From positions 62,001-126,000 of the forward strand of contig DAIQMR010000001.1 in NCBI GenBank assembly GCA_036788835.1: a stretch of 64,000 nt of DNA, in the 5' to 3' direction. The translations under genes were made by a program, and so were the position numbers. The number at the start of each line of letters is the position of its first letter. Position 1 is the stretch's first letter. Positions 7,769 to 16,344 of this stretch are shown piece after piece. This DNA comes from JALCSJ01 sp036788835 (GTDB lineage Bacteria; Bacillota; Negativicutes; Acidaminococcales; Acidaminococcaceae). Under the pieces are notes generated by a model. That model was not told the origin of the DNA and searched no databases. It saw nothing but the letters and a program-made list of their open reading frames with translations.

Positions 7769-10003
7769 TTAGAACTGACCGCCAAAGCTGAAGTGGAACC
7801 TTCCGCCGTGACCATCCTTCAATGGGAAACCATAGTCTAGACGCAATGGACCCAGTGGAGAATTAATACGTAAACCTATACCGGCACTATAGAGCATTTT
7901 ACTAAGCTGGAAATTGGTTTCGTCATAATCCTTGCTCCAAGCATAGCCTGTATCAGTAAACAATACGCCTTCTACTTTTTTCATCAATGGGTGTCTGAAT
8001 TCCAAAGAACCTCTTAACACGCTATTACCCTTGTACTGGTCATCTCTGTAACCACGGAGGGTTTCGCTGCCGCCCACGGAAAAACGCTGTGATAGAGGCA
8101 TATCGCCATTAGCATAGCCTACTGTCCAGTTGAAGGCCCAGACATTTTCCTTGCCGGATTTATAGTAATAACGATAATCTGCGGTATATTTCTGGAAACT
8201 GAAATCTCCTCCAAAGGAGGCCACTTCTACGCTGTAGCTTGTTCTCTTACCCGTTCTTGGGTCGTACACATTATCTCTTGTATCCAATGATCTGGAAAGG
8301 GTAATACTTCTGGTGGTACCGAAGTTTCGCGCCTGTCTTCTTGCTGCTTCCTCCGCCCCCTTATATTCACCTTTATCCCAACCTTCGAAATATTGGTTCG
8401 TGCTATAACCATCTACCGCCCTAACGTATTTATCGTCTCTGTTCTTCAATCTAACGGCATTAGTGATAAACTCATTATCCGTTACCCTGCTAAAGGTTAA
8501 CTCCTCACCGGTTCTTCTCTTATAGTAACGGGCAATTTCGTCGGCATTTCTGTCATAGTCAATGTATTCATTGGTCATACGATAAAAAGTTAAGCCGGCT
8601 GTGGTTTCTTTATTATCAATCCAAGGTTTCACATAAGACACTTCAAAGTTGGCATTAGTTTCGGAATTGCCGCCAAATTCCCAACGGGCATCAATCTTGT
8701 CTCCGGTGCCACGGAAGTTCTTATCACCAATGGTAACCATACCAATAAAACCATCTGCATCGCTGTAGCCTGCGCCGATACCGAAACTGCCGGTACTGGT
8801 TTCTACTACGGAGATTTCCACAACAACAGTATTAGGTTCTTCTCCGGGGTTTAACTTAATATTAACATCTTCGAAATAACCTAAGTTGTAAATTCTCTGC
8901 ATACTGCGGCGAGCTGCCTTGGCATTAAAGGGCTGGCCCTTTTTCAGCTTCATTTCACGGATAACTACATAATCCTTGGTTTTAGTATTACCTTTAACCT
9001 TGAAGCCTTCCACAACGCCTTCGCTGACCTGCATGGCCAAATGTCCATCAGGCAGCATTCTCACATCGCTGACCTTAGCCAGGATATAGCCTTCCTGACT
9101 ATAGGCGCTTTCTACTTTACGGGCTCCCTGATTCACATCTTTGGTATTCAGCACTTCATTAGTAGGCAGATTCATGATGCCTTTGATTTTGTCAGTAGAA
9201 ATTTTCGTATTGCCCTCTACATCCAGTTGTTTGAATACGGGGTTTTCAGAAACATTATACAAAATCTGGGTACCTTCCGGAACCCTATTGAAAGTTGGTG
9301 TAATCTCATAAAACCAACCTGTTTCATACAAGGATTTCAAGTCATCTTCAAACCCTGAAGCGGTCAGCTTGGAACCGGCCCGCATTTTCAGGACTTCCAT
9401 GATTTTATTTTTATCTTTGGTCATCTTGCCTACCAAATCAACTCTGGTAACTAGAGTACCAACATAGGGAGCTACTTTTTTCTGAAGGTCGGTATACTTG
9501 TTTTCTGCGCTCTGGATAGATGCTTCATCCATGGTAGTCTGGTTCAGGACACTCTTGCCCGGTTTCGGTTTTGCCCGTTCTGCGGCTCTTTCTGCTTTGG
9601 CCTGGGCTGCTTTAGCCTGTTCATAGGCCTTTTCCCCTACCTTCTTCCGTTCTTTCTCATCTTTCTGAGAAATAAATGTTACTCCATTGCGCCTTTCTTC
9701 TGTATACTCAGCCGGTATATACTCTTCGGCTGTTTTCACCTTGCCTGTTGCGCCTATTTCTGCTTTAGCCTGTGCCTCGGACTTAGCCATACCGGACTTA
9801 GCCTTCTCTGCATCTGCAACTGTTGACGTATTTGTAGCGTCAATAATTGCACCATTTTCCTTGGTGGCATCCACAACAACAGTTTTACCTTTGCCGGTTA
9901 CCGCTTCAGAACGGCTTACCTCAGCATATACAGGTGCCGTAGCCATAAATACCGATGCCAGCACGCCTAAAGTTAATGTTCGCATTGCTCGTTTGTTTTT
10001 CAT
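7769..10003 (-). CDS. bamA: Outer-membrane protein assembly factor BamA (three POTRA domains)
   Basis: BamA folds and inserts beta-barrel proteins into the outer membrane. The 744-residue product has a signal peptide (cleavage after PVYA, about residue 27), then an unusual 150-residue low-complexity region rich in Ala, Lys and Glu (about 28-180). Three POTRA domains follow (about 183-254, 255-331 with VEGNTKISTDKI, 332-402 with VKGNTKTKDYVV), instead of five as in E. coli. The C-terminal beta barrel (about 403-744) contains SETLRGYRDDQYKG, the conserved R-G-Y/F lid-lock motif, and ends in FHFSFGGQF with a terminal Phe, as expected of an outer-membrane barrel. AGGGGGTT precedes the ATG. OmpH chaperone genes follow and tamB precedes it, so the cluster holds most of an outer-membrane assembly line. 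Confidence 0.96.
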   Translation of the reverse strand: MKNKRAMRTLTLGVLASVFMATAPVYAEVSRSEAVTGKGKTVVVDATKENGAIIDATNTSTVADAEKAKSGMAKSEAQAKAEIGATGKVKTAEEYIPAEYTEERRNGVTFISQKDEKERKKVGEKAYEQAKAAQAKAERAAERAKPKPGKSVLNQTTMDEASIQSAENKYTDLQKKVAPYVGTLVTRVDLVGKMTKDKNKIMEVLKMRAGSKLTASGFEDDLKSLYETGWFYEITPTFNRVPEGTQILYNVSENPVFKQLDVEGNTKISTDKIKGIMNLPTNEVLNTKDVNQGARKVESAYSQEGYILAKVSDVRMLPDGHLAMQVSEGVVEGFKVKGNTKTKDYVVIREMKLKKGQPFNAKAARRSMQRIYNLGYFEDVNIKLNPGEEPNTVVVEISVVETSTGSFGIGAGYSDADGFIGMVTIGDKNFRGTGDKIDARWEFGGNSETNANFEVSYVKPWIDNKETTAGLTFYRMTNEYIDYDRNADEIARYYKRRTGEELTFSRVTDNEFITNAVRLKNRDDKYVRAVDGYSTNQYFEGWDKGEYKGAEEAARRQARNFGTTRSITLSRSLDTRDNVYDPRTGKRTSYSVEVASFGGDFSFQKYTADYRYYYKSGKENVWAFNWTVGYANGDMPLSQRFSVGGSETLRGYRDDQYKGNSVLRGSLEFRHPLMKKVEGVLFTDTGYAWSKDYDETNFQLSKMLYSAGIGLRINSPLGPLRLDYGFPLKDGHGGRFHFSFGGQF

Positions 10004-10068
10004 ACTTAACCCCCTAGAGATTATCTGCGTTTAAAGTAGAGCTATCCAAAACTTTTCATATACGCTTT

Positions 10069-10074
10069 ATTATA
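10069..10074 (-). promoter_or_regulatory. Candidate -10 box upstream of bamA
   Basis: TATAAT on the minus strand within GGTATAATAAAG, about 66 bases before the bamA ATG. The matching -35 (TAGAAA at 17 bases) is poor. It lies in the 150-base gap between tamB and bamA. Confidence 0.4.
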
Positions 10075-10153
10075 CCTTTAATTCCTGCTCTTTTCTAGTA
10101 GTACAGGCCATTAAATTGTAAACTTTTTCTCACCTTCTTTGACTTTTTGCCTT

Positions 10154-13100
10154 TTAAAAGGATGTTCTATACATAACTCCGTACCATTTTTCATTTTTCT
10201 CATTAATAGAAAAGTCTAGATTCAGCTTAGGCCCAATGTTATATTCTGCAAAAACACTATGATACTGCTGGTCAAAACTGGTTGTGTAGCCAACTAAAAT
10301 ATGCTTGCTAATATTTTTACTAATCAGCACATTATATTTATTCCTTTCTTCCTGAGAAGAACCATTGATTTTGAGAGTATCAACATCAAAACCCAGTCCG
10401 GATCTGGTACTGCCGCTGTAAATGCGGAAATCATCGAGGGTAAGAGCTCTCTTGATAAAATCTTCCACATCTCCCAAGAAGGTCATTTGCAGGCCTGCTT
10501 CCAACAGTCCGGAATAATCGTTATCACCGCTGTCCAAAATGTCTGTCTTCAAAGTCAGCATTCTGACAATGGCATTTTCAGAAGCGGGCGGATCGCTGGT
10601 CAAAGAAATATGGAGAGCATCTTCTGCAACAGCACCATTGGCTTTCGCTGTAATGTTATAACGTCCGAACTTAGTCAGAGCAGCAAATTTCACATGAGGC
10701 ACAAAGGTTCCAGCTACAGGCCAGGAAACTTCCGCCTCCTGGATATTAAATGGTGTGCTCAGATAACTGATGGTGCCTTTGGTGGCATGAATTGCCCCGT
10801 TAATTCTGGGATGTCTGGTACTGCCCCGCAGCTTCAAGCCTCCTGCTAACCACATATTGTAAAGGTATTTATTGTAAAGGTGAATCTTCGGTCCCAGGTC
10901 TAAATCAACATGGAAGCCAATATTGCTGTCTCCTTCTCCCACATCAGGAATACTGGCGATATTTATCTTGGCATCATCTATCTTGATCTTAGCCGTAATA
11001 TGAGGCCTGTTTCTCTTCTGCTCAACTTCTGCATGAGCATTAATACGCCCAGCAAAGATACTTGATTTAATTTCCACATCTTTGGCCGCAAAGTCCAGAA
11101 GATACGGAGCCTGGTCTTCATCTGTAAAGGTAAAGTTACCATGAGCGGCAATAGTACCTTTCTTGCCTATAGTGCTGGATAATTGTTCCAGGGTAACCTG
11201 TTTGTCCTTAAAGAGAATCTTTACCAGTATATTATCCAAAGTGCTGTCAACATGTTTCATCTTTATGGTGCCGTCTGTTACATCAATGGCGCCGTTCATA
11301 TGGTAATCTTCCAGGGTGCCGGTGATTTTCACACCGCCCTTAGTATCACCATCAGACCACTCTACCCACTTAGTCAGGGAAGGCAGGATAGCCAGATTGG
11401 CATTATCCAGTTTTACTTCCAAATCCATCTTGGCATTAGGATTACGCCTTTCCCCTACCCGGCGCAGAAGATCCTGAGGGAAAGAACCATAGGCGCTGAT
11501 TTTATAAATACCTTTTTGTAAAAGCAGCTGCTCCATCTTGAAAATATCATCCCGCAGGGTAACCATACCGTACAGGCTGTCGAAAGCCACACCGGAAACT
11601 GCACCGCTGTTAATCTGCAAGGACAAGTTGCCCTTGGGATTATCCAGATTGCCGCTTATTTGTGCCGCCACATCCATAGAGCCTTCCAGATCCAGAGGAT
11701 GAACCATAAAGGTGGTCAGCAGTTTGGCATTGGCTTTATTGCAGGCCAATTCCATATCAATAGTGCGTTTTTTAGTATCAAGGGTTCCTTGGGCCAGCAA
11801 AATACCATCGTCATTTTCTACGGCTTTCAAGGTAATAATATGCCAAAAACCTGCATTGGCAAAAATATCAAAATCAGCAGATTTAAACTGGATACCACGA
11901 ATTTCCCCATTATCTATCTGGCCTTTCATGGTCAATCCTGTTCCTCTCCCGCCTTTATTCAGCTCAATGCGGCCTGTTAAGGCTCCTTGCACATCAAGAT
12001 CCTGTTTACCGACTTTCAGAAGGGATTTGACGTCACCCTTTTGGACGTCCACATTGCCCTGGACTAAATGCTGGTTGAAATCTACCAGCAAATCCAGTTC
12101 ATAGTCCCCGCCGTCTTTTTGCTGGAAGGTGCCATCCAGTTTATTAATGGTTCCGCCCTCACTATGGAGGTTGCAGGCAAGGCCCGCAAATTCCACCCCG
12201 TTCACGGAAATACCGTTGGATGTAATAACACCGTTAAAGAGGGGATTATGCCGAGTACCTCTTACGCTGCCGCTAAAATCAAAGGCACCGCCAAATTCGG
12301 CATATTGGTTAATAGCCGTAATTCTGGCCAAATGCACATCTTTGGCATCTATACCAAAGTCTAGGTTCCCTTTGGCATCCATAGTTCCGTCCACTTTAAT
12401 AATACTGGTTAAAGTATGGATGGCAAAGTTCTTTAAAGAAAATTTACCGTTGCTGAGACTATAGTCCCCCGCCACGTCGTCTACCAGAAAGCCATGAATG
12501 CTGCCATACCAGGCATGTACATTACCGGTCAGCTGCGGATTTGACAAAGGACCTGCCAGATGCATGTTGTTAGTTAAGTTCCCGGTAATGGGAAAAGGAC
12601 TGCCGGCCAAAGCGGCCATTGGCTCAATTCGCACATTTTCTGTGTTTATATCCAAGGCAAAGACAGGGTCAGCAGTCTGCATATTAACAGTGCCGCTTAT
12701 TTTATGCATGCCCTGTTTCATGTAAACTTCCACTCTGTTGAGACTTAGTATATTATTTTCCCAACCGGCAAAACCATGCGCTTCTGTTATCTCCTGTCCT
12801 CTGATTTCCCCCTTTTCCAAAGAGAAAAGTCCTGTTACGTTTGGGTTGGCAGTAGTTCCTGTTGCCTTAAAAGAACCCGATAAAAATCCCCGGCCTGTTT
12901 GTCCCAGATAAGACAAGAAGGGCGCAATAGGCAGTCTGACCACTTTCGCTTGGGCCTCCAAAGCAGAATTTTTCAAATTTCCACTGGCTAGGACAAGGCC
13001 GCCCTCAGCTGTAGAAGCAGAGAAATTATTAAGGACCACATTGTCTTTGCTGATATCCGCATCAACCATTAAATTCTGCAAAAGCATATCCTGCCATTGC

Positions 13101-14476
13101 AGGGTCATTAAGTTTCCCACGGTGCTCAGCCGTAGATGGCCTGTATCTAAAGACCCTGCCAGATACATAACACCATTAGCGGTTAAAGTATTGCCCAGGC
13201 TATTATTAACTGCCGCAAAATTTACATTATGAGTTTCAATACCTGCCACAACTTCTTTGGTATGCTGTTCATATTCTCCCGTGACAAACACTTGCCCGCC
13301 GCCCAGGTCAGCCAGGGCTCTTTGGATAATAATCTTGTTGCCGTTAGAGGCAATATCTACTTCCGCATTATTAAGCCGATAGCCTTCTATATCAAGGGAA
13401 GAAGCTTGCACTGTGCCCGCCAGGTTAATGTCATCCTTATTGCCGTTAACAACCAGCTGGCCGTTAAGCAACCCATTCACAGGAATAGACTTTTCTGCTA
13501 CCTGGAGATTAAAGTTTTGCAAATCTACAGTTAGTTCTTCAGCCCGGGGATTTTTCATGTCGTTGAAGTCAAGCGTCCCGTTAATCCGGCACTGTTGCCC
13601 GTTGACGGCAGCCTGAAGATTTTTTGCCATGATTTTCATTTTGTCAAATTGAACCCGGCCATCAACCTTCAGCGGCACTTTGTAACCTTCTGCCGCCACT
13701 GTGGTAAAAAGCTGATTAAAGGAGCCTTCGCCTTCCATGGAAATATTCTGTCCATCATTTTTCCACGCCAGATCAATGTCTTTGACTGAACCTGTTGTGT
13801 TTAAAATAGGCAGATAGTGACTGAGCAAAGCAGTGAATTCACTGACTTCGAAGGAATCTGTCTTGACTTTCATGCTGCCTTTTAAGTCGCTGTCAATTTT
13901 TCCATCCAGAGATATGCTTTCATTGCCTAGATGCATTTCCATGTTTAAATCATAAATAGGGTCAGCTGCCGCATCCACGTCTCCCTGTAAGCCAACCTTC
14001 CAGTTGCCATAAGGTGTAGTTACCAAAAGATGGCCGTTATTAATATGTATCATACCTTTAAACGCAGTATTCTTTTCTTTTACTTCTTTTAACAAGCCTG
14101 ACACGTTCCATTTATCTTTTTTATCCATGGTCGCATGAATAACAGGATTGTTAACATCTATGGTGCTGACAGAACTAAGGGCATTACCCCCTGCCACGCC
14201 TTTCAGGGGATTAATGCCCACTACAACAGAAGGAATAGCAGCTATCTCTTCTCCTGCTTTATTGGCAACAGAAATATCCTCAGCTGTTATGGTCAGTCCT
14301 GAGGATATTTTAATTTCTTGTATGCCAATCTTACCGTTTATATAATCTGTGGACAGATTTTCTATAGACGGAAGAACAGCTTCTATGTATTTGGGTGCTA
14401 CCACGTTAATTATTACTGCATAAAGAACAATAACAATTCCCAATACTCCCAGCATAACTTTTTTTGTCTTGGACAT
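10154..14476 (-). CDS. tamB: TamB/AsmA-like translocation and lipid-transport protein
   Basis: A 1440-residue protein with one N-terminal membrane helix (about residues 7-27, VMLGVLGIVIVLYAVIINVV) and a very long beta-rich body that would span the periplasm. The C-terminal 350 residues carry the TamB domain (DUF490), including VDLDLGPKIHLYN, SYLSTPFNIQEAEVSW and YSGLLEAGLQMTFLG, and the protein ends YGVMYRTSF with a terminal Phe. TamB family proteins bridge inner and outer membrane and are linked to outer-membrane protein assembly and to bulk phospholipid transport. Here it lies directly upstream of bamA, as seen for TamB in many diderms without TamA; no TamA is visible. AAGGAG precedes the ATG and a TGCTATAAT element lies upstream. 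Confidence 0.93.
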   Translation of the reverse strand: MSKTKKVMLGVLGIVIVLYAVIINVVAPKYIEAVLPSIENLSTDYINGKIGIQEIKISSGLTITAEDISVANKAGEEIAAIPSVVVGINPLKGVAGGNALSSVSTIDVNNPVIHATMDKKDKWNVSGLLKEVKEKNTAFKGMIHINNGHLLVTTPYGNWKVGLQGDVDAAADPIYDLNMEMHLGNESISLDGKIDSDLKGSMKVKTDSFEVSEFTALLSHYLPILNTTGSVKDIDLAWKNDGQNISMEGEGSFNQLFTTVAAEGYKVPLKVDGRVQFDKMKIMAKNLQAAVNGQQCRINGTLDFNDMKNPRAEELTVDLQNFNLQVAEKSIPVNGLLNGQLVVNGNKDDINLAGTVQASSLDIEGYRLNNAEVDIASNGNKIIIQRALADLGGGQVFVTGEYEQHTKEVVAGIETHNVNFAAVNNSLGNTLTANGVMYLAGSLDTGHLRLSTVGNLMTLQWQDMLLQNLMVDADISKDNVVLNNFSASTAEGGLVLASGNLKNSALEAQAKVVRLPIAPFLSYLGQTGRGFLSGSFKATGTTANPNVTGLFSLEKGEIRGQEITEAHGFAGWENNILSLNRVEVYMKQGMHKISGTVNMQTADPVFALDINTENVRIEPMAALAGSPFPITGNLTNNMHLAGPLSNPQLTGNVHAWYGSIHGFLVDDVAGDYSLSNGKFSLKNFAIHTLTSIIKVDGTMDAKGNLDFGIDAKDVHLARITAINQYAEFGGAFDFSGSVRGTRHNPLFNGVITSNGISVNGVEFAGLACNLHSEGGTINKLDGTFQQKDGGDYELDLLVDFNQHLVQGNVDVQKGDVKSLLKVGKQDLDVQGALTGRIELNKGGRGTGLTMKGQIDNGEIRGIQFKSADFDIFANAGFWHIITLKAVENDDGILLAQGTLDTKKRTIDMELACNKANAKLLTTFMVHPLDLEGSMDVAAQISGNLDNPKGNLSLQINSGAVSGVAFDSLYGMVTLRDDIFKMEQLLLQKGIYKISAYGSFPQDLLRRVGERRNPNAKMDLEVKLDNANLAILPSLTKWVEWSDGDTKGGVKITGTLEDYHMNGAIDVTDGTIKMKHVDSTLDNILVKILFKDKQVTLEQLSSTIGKKGTIAAHGNFTFTDEDQAPYLLDFAAKDVEIKSSIFAGRINAHAEVEQKRNRPHITAKIKIDDAKINIASIPDVGEGDSNIGFHVDLDLGPKIHLYNKYLYNMWLAGGLKLRGSTRHPRINGAIHATKGTISYLSTPFNIQEAEVSWPVAGTFVPHVKFAALTKFGRYNITAKANGAVAEDALHISLTSDPPASENAIVRMLTLKTDILDSGDNDYSGLLEAGLQMTFLGDVEDFIKRALTLDDFRIYSGSTRSGLGFDVDTLKINGSSQEERNKYNVLISKNISKHILVGYTTSFDQQYHSVFAEYNIGPKLNLDFSINEKNEKWYGVMYRTSF

Positions 14477-14517
14477 CAGGTATCTCCTTGGAGATTTTGT
14501 TACACTTATACATAGTA

Positions 14518-14526
14518 ATTATAGCA
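14518..14526 (-). promoter_or_regulatory. Extended -10 promoter of tamB
   Basis: The minus strand reads TGCTATAAT, an extended -10 box, about 42 bases before the tamB ATG. The -35 region is weak (TGTCAT at about 17 bases), which is common with extended -10 promoters. Confidence 0.55.
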
Positions 14527-14785
14527 AATTATCTAGGCAAATGACACTATTAATTGCAGTTTTTAGGGTACAGGTCAAAGGTAATCACGGTCGACGGCCA
14601 AAGCATAAGATAAAGCCAGCGGATAATTTGGCCGTCGCTTTACGCAGATTGTGAATTTGCTCACCGCTTTCGCCGGCTCATGTGATAGTGTGCACTACGC
14701 GTGCTTCTATCAAACTTAATTCACGGCTCATCAGCGATCTGCTTTCCGCCGGCTTTACTCATCTTTTGCGTAGACTGTCTATGAT
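14527..14785. other. Non-coding region between tolC terminator and tamB promoter
   Basis: No convincing gene. It holds a 10-base inverted repeat GACGGCCAAA / TTTGGCCGTC near 14592 and 14626, and several shorter complementary GC-rich segments (CGCCGGCTCA, GCCGGCTTTACTC). The region could fold on the minus strand as an untranslated RNA ahead of the tamB promoter, but I see no defined ends. Confidence 0.35.
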
Positions 14786-14914
14786 AAAAAGCGGCAAGAT
14801 TTGTGCTTAGACAAGGAAAGAGGGAGTGACCGAGGGAAGGATAGAACATAAATGTTCATCCTTATCTCGGCCGCTCCCTCTTGACGCAGGATAAGCCAAA
14901 TACCGCCGCTTTTT
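14786..14914 (-). terminator. Nested inverted repeat / terminator at the 3' end of tolC
   Basis: Outer arms AAAAAGCGGC (14786-14795) and GCCGCTTTTT (14905-14914, overlapping the tolC stop codon) are a perfect 10-base inverted repeat, giving GCCGC then a run of five Ts on the minus strand. Inside lies a second, 60-base foldback: AAGAGGGAG (14818-14826) with CTCCCTCTT (14874-14882), continuing with imperfect pairing through GACCGAG / CTCGGCC and AAGGATAGAACAT / ATGTTCATCCTT. Probably an intrinsic terminator with an unusually large structured loop. Confidence 0.6.
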
Positions 14915-16259
14915 AGTCTCTGATGACGGGAACGCCCATGCCTTGCTTTAATCCCGCAAGGGAAGTGTTATAGTCATACAGAGCCGTAATGTAATTGTTC
15001 TTGGCAGTAGTCAGATATACGGATGCATCAATAACATCAGTATTGGTGCCAACTCCTGCCCGATAACGGATAACTGCGATTCTGTAGGCTTCCTCAGCTT
15101 CTGCTACGCTGACGGAAGAAGTCCCAATCCGTTTTTCTGCTTCTCTCAGGCCCAAATAACTGTTACGTACGCTTAAGCGAACGCTATCAGAGGTTTGTCT
15201 GTAAGTTTCCTGTGCCTTCAACACATTAGCCTTGGCTTCGGCAACTTTTGCCGCTGTCACCCCATAATCCCAAAAGTTCCAAGATACATTAACACCCATT
15301 GCCCAGGAATTTTTATCGCTGCCCGGGAAGGTATCTTTGGCCCATTCATTTTCCGCCGCCAAATTAACTTGAGGAATATTTCCTGCATTAGCTATTTTTT
15401 GTGCGGCCTTGGCCATGTCTACAGACAATTCCGCCTGATGGACAGAAGGATTATTGGCCATTGCATAAGTGATGCAATTATCCAAGGTATTATTGTATTC
15501 CTTATATTCCAAACCTTCGCTTAAATTCAGTTTAGTACTTTGAGGCAGCCCAATAACATTATCCAAAGAAGCCACAGCATAATCATAGCTATTCTGTGCC
15601 TTTGTCAAGGATTGCTGAGCATCAGCTAAATTAACCTGGCTGGTGAGCACATCTACTTTGGCCACAACCCCCACATTGAATTGAGCTTCCGTGTTCTTCA
15701 AATGATCAGCCAAACGATTTACTGTTTCTGTGCATAATGCAACCGAATTAGAGGCATTAAGAACATCATAATAGCCCTTAGTAGCATTATATTCTGCTGT
15801 TTCATAAGAACCTTCCATACCGTATTTGTATGCTTCTAAATTTTTAGCAGCCTGATCAATAGAGCCTTCCAGTTTGCCTCCGGTATAAATAGGCAGTGCC
15901 AAGCTTACGCTATTAGTGTGAGTATTGCCTACCACATTCTCAGCACCGGTAGTTCTATTATAGTTTTCATAACGTCCGCTATAGTGACTAGCGGAAAGAG
16001 AACCCCAACGAGCTCCCTTGGCCTGATCTTTCTGTGCCTTCGCAGCTTCTAAGTTTCTCTGGGCTATTTTTACTCCAGAATTATTGGTTAAGGCCATATG
16101 TACAGCCTTTTCCAGATTTAAATCCACAGTAGCAGGTGCAGCAGGTGCTGCAGGTCTGACGATAACAGGCTGAGCAGCAGCGGCAAAAGCTGTTTGCAAA
16201 GACAGCGCGCTTAAAATAGCAGCTCCAAAAATTGTCTTCTTTGTCATAAAATACTTCAT
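14913..16259 (-). CDS. tolC: TolC family outer-membrane efflux protein
   Basis: TolC family trimers form the outer-membrane channel of efflux pumps and type I secretion. The 448-residue protein has a signal peptide (MKYFMTKKTIFGAAILSAL...AFAAAA), then two repeats of the TolC outer-membrane-efflux domain: first half with NLEKAVHMALTNN and a matching second half beginning DNCITYAMANNPSVHQAEL, each followed by a helix pair and beta hairpins. SVAEAEEAYRIAVIRYRAG and TNTDVIDASVYLTTAKNNY are the usual C-terminal helix motifs. It lies downstream of mlaD but has its own consensus promoter. The partner inner-membrane pump is not in the window, so substrate cannot be inferred. Confidence 0.94.
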   Translation of the reverse strand: MKYFMTKKTIFGAAILSALSLQTAFAAAAQPVIVRPAAPAAPATVDLNLEKAVHMALTNNSGVKIAQRNLEAAKAQKDQAKGARWGSLSASHYSGRYENYNRTTGAENVVGNTHTNSVSLALPIYTGGKLEGSIDQAAKNLEAYKYGMEGSYETAEYNATKGYYDVLNASNSVALCTETVNRLADHLKNTEAQFNVGVVAKVDVLTSQVNLADAQQSLTKAQNSYDYAVASLDNVIGLPQSTKLNLSEGLEYKEYNNTLDNCITYAMANNPSVHQAELSVDMAKAAQKIANAGNIPQVNLAAENEWAKDTFPGSDKNSWAMGVNVSWNFWDYGVTAAKVAEAKANVLKAQETYRQTSDSVRLSVRNSYLGLREAEKRIGTSSVSVAEAEEAYRIAVIRYRAGVGTNTDVIDASVYLTTAKNNYITALYDYNTSLAGLKQGMGVPVIRD

Positions 16260-16281
16260 GGAAATTCCTCCTAATTGTTGC

Positions 16282-16295
16282 TGACTACCTAGTCA
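16282..16295. promoter_or_regulatory. Palindrome overlapping the tolC transcription start region (candidate operator)
   Basis: TGACTACCTAGTCA: perfect six-base arms (TGACTA / TAGTCA) around two central bases, placed just downstream of the tolC -10 box. It is the size and type of site used by MarR-like repressors; no such regulator gene is in the window, so the identity of the binding protein is open. Confidence 0.5.
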
Positions 16296-16305
16296 ACATA
16301 GCTAG

Positions 16306-16334
16306 ATTATAATGTGTTCTAACTTCAATGTCAA
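16306..16334 (-). promoter_or_regulatory. Consensus sigma-70 type promoter of tolC
   Basis: The minus strand has TTGACA (16329-16334), a 17-base spacer and TATAAT (16306-16311): both hexamers match the consensus exactly. It lies between the mlaD stop and the tolC ATG. Confidence 0.88.
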
Positions 16335-16344
16335 ATGAATTACT

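Noticed and set aside
10301..10849. Plus-strand reading frame opposite tamB
   Set aside because: Shadow of tamB; no ribosome site and no recognisable domain.
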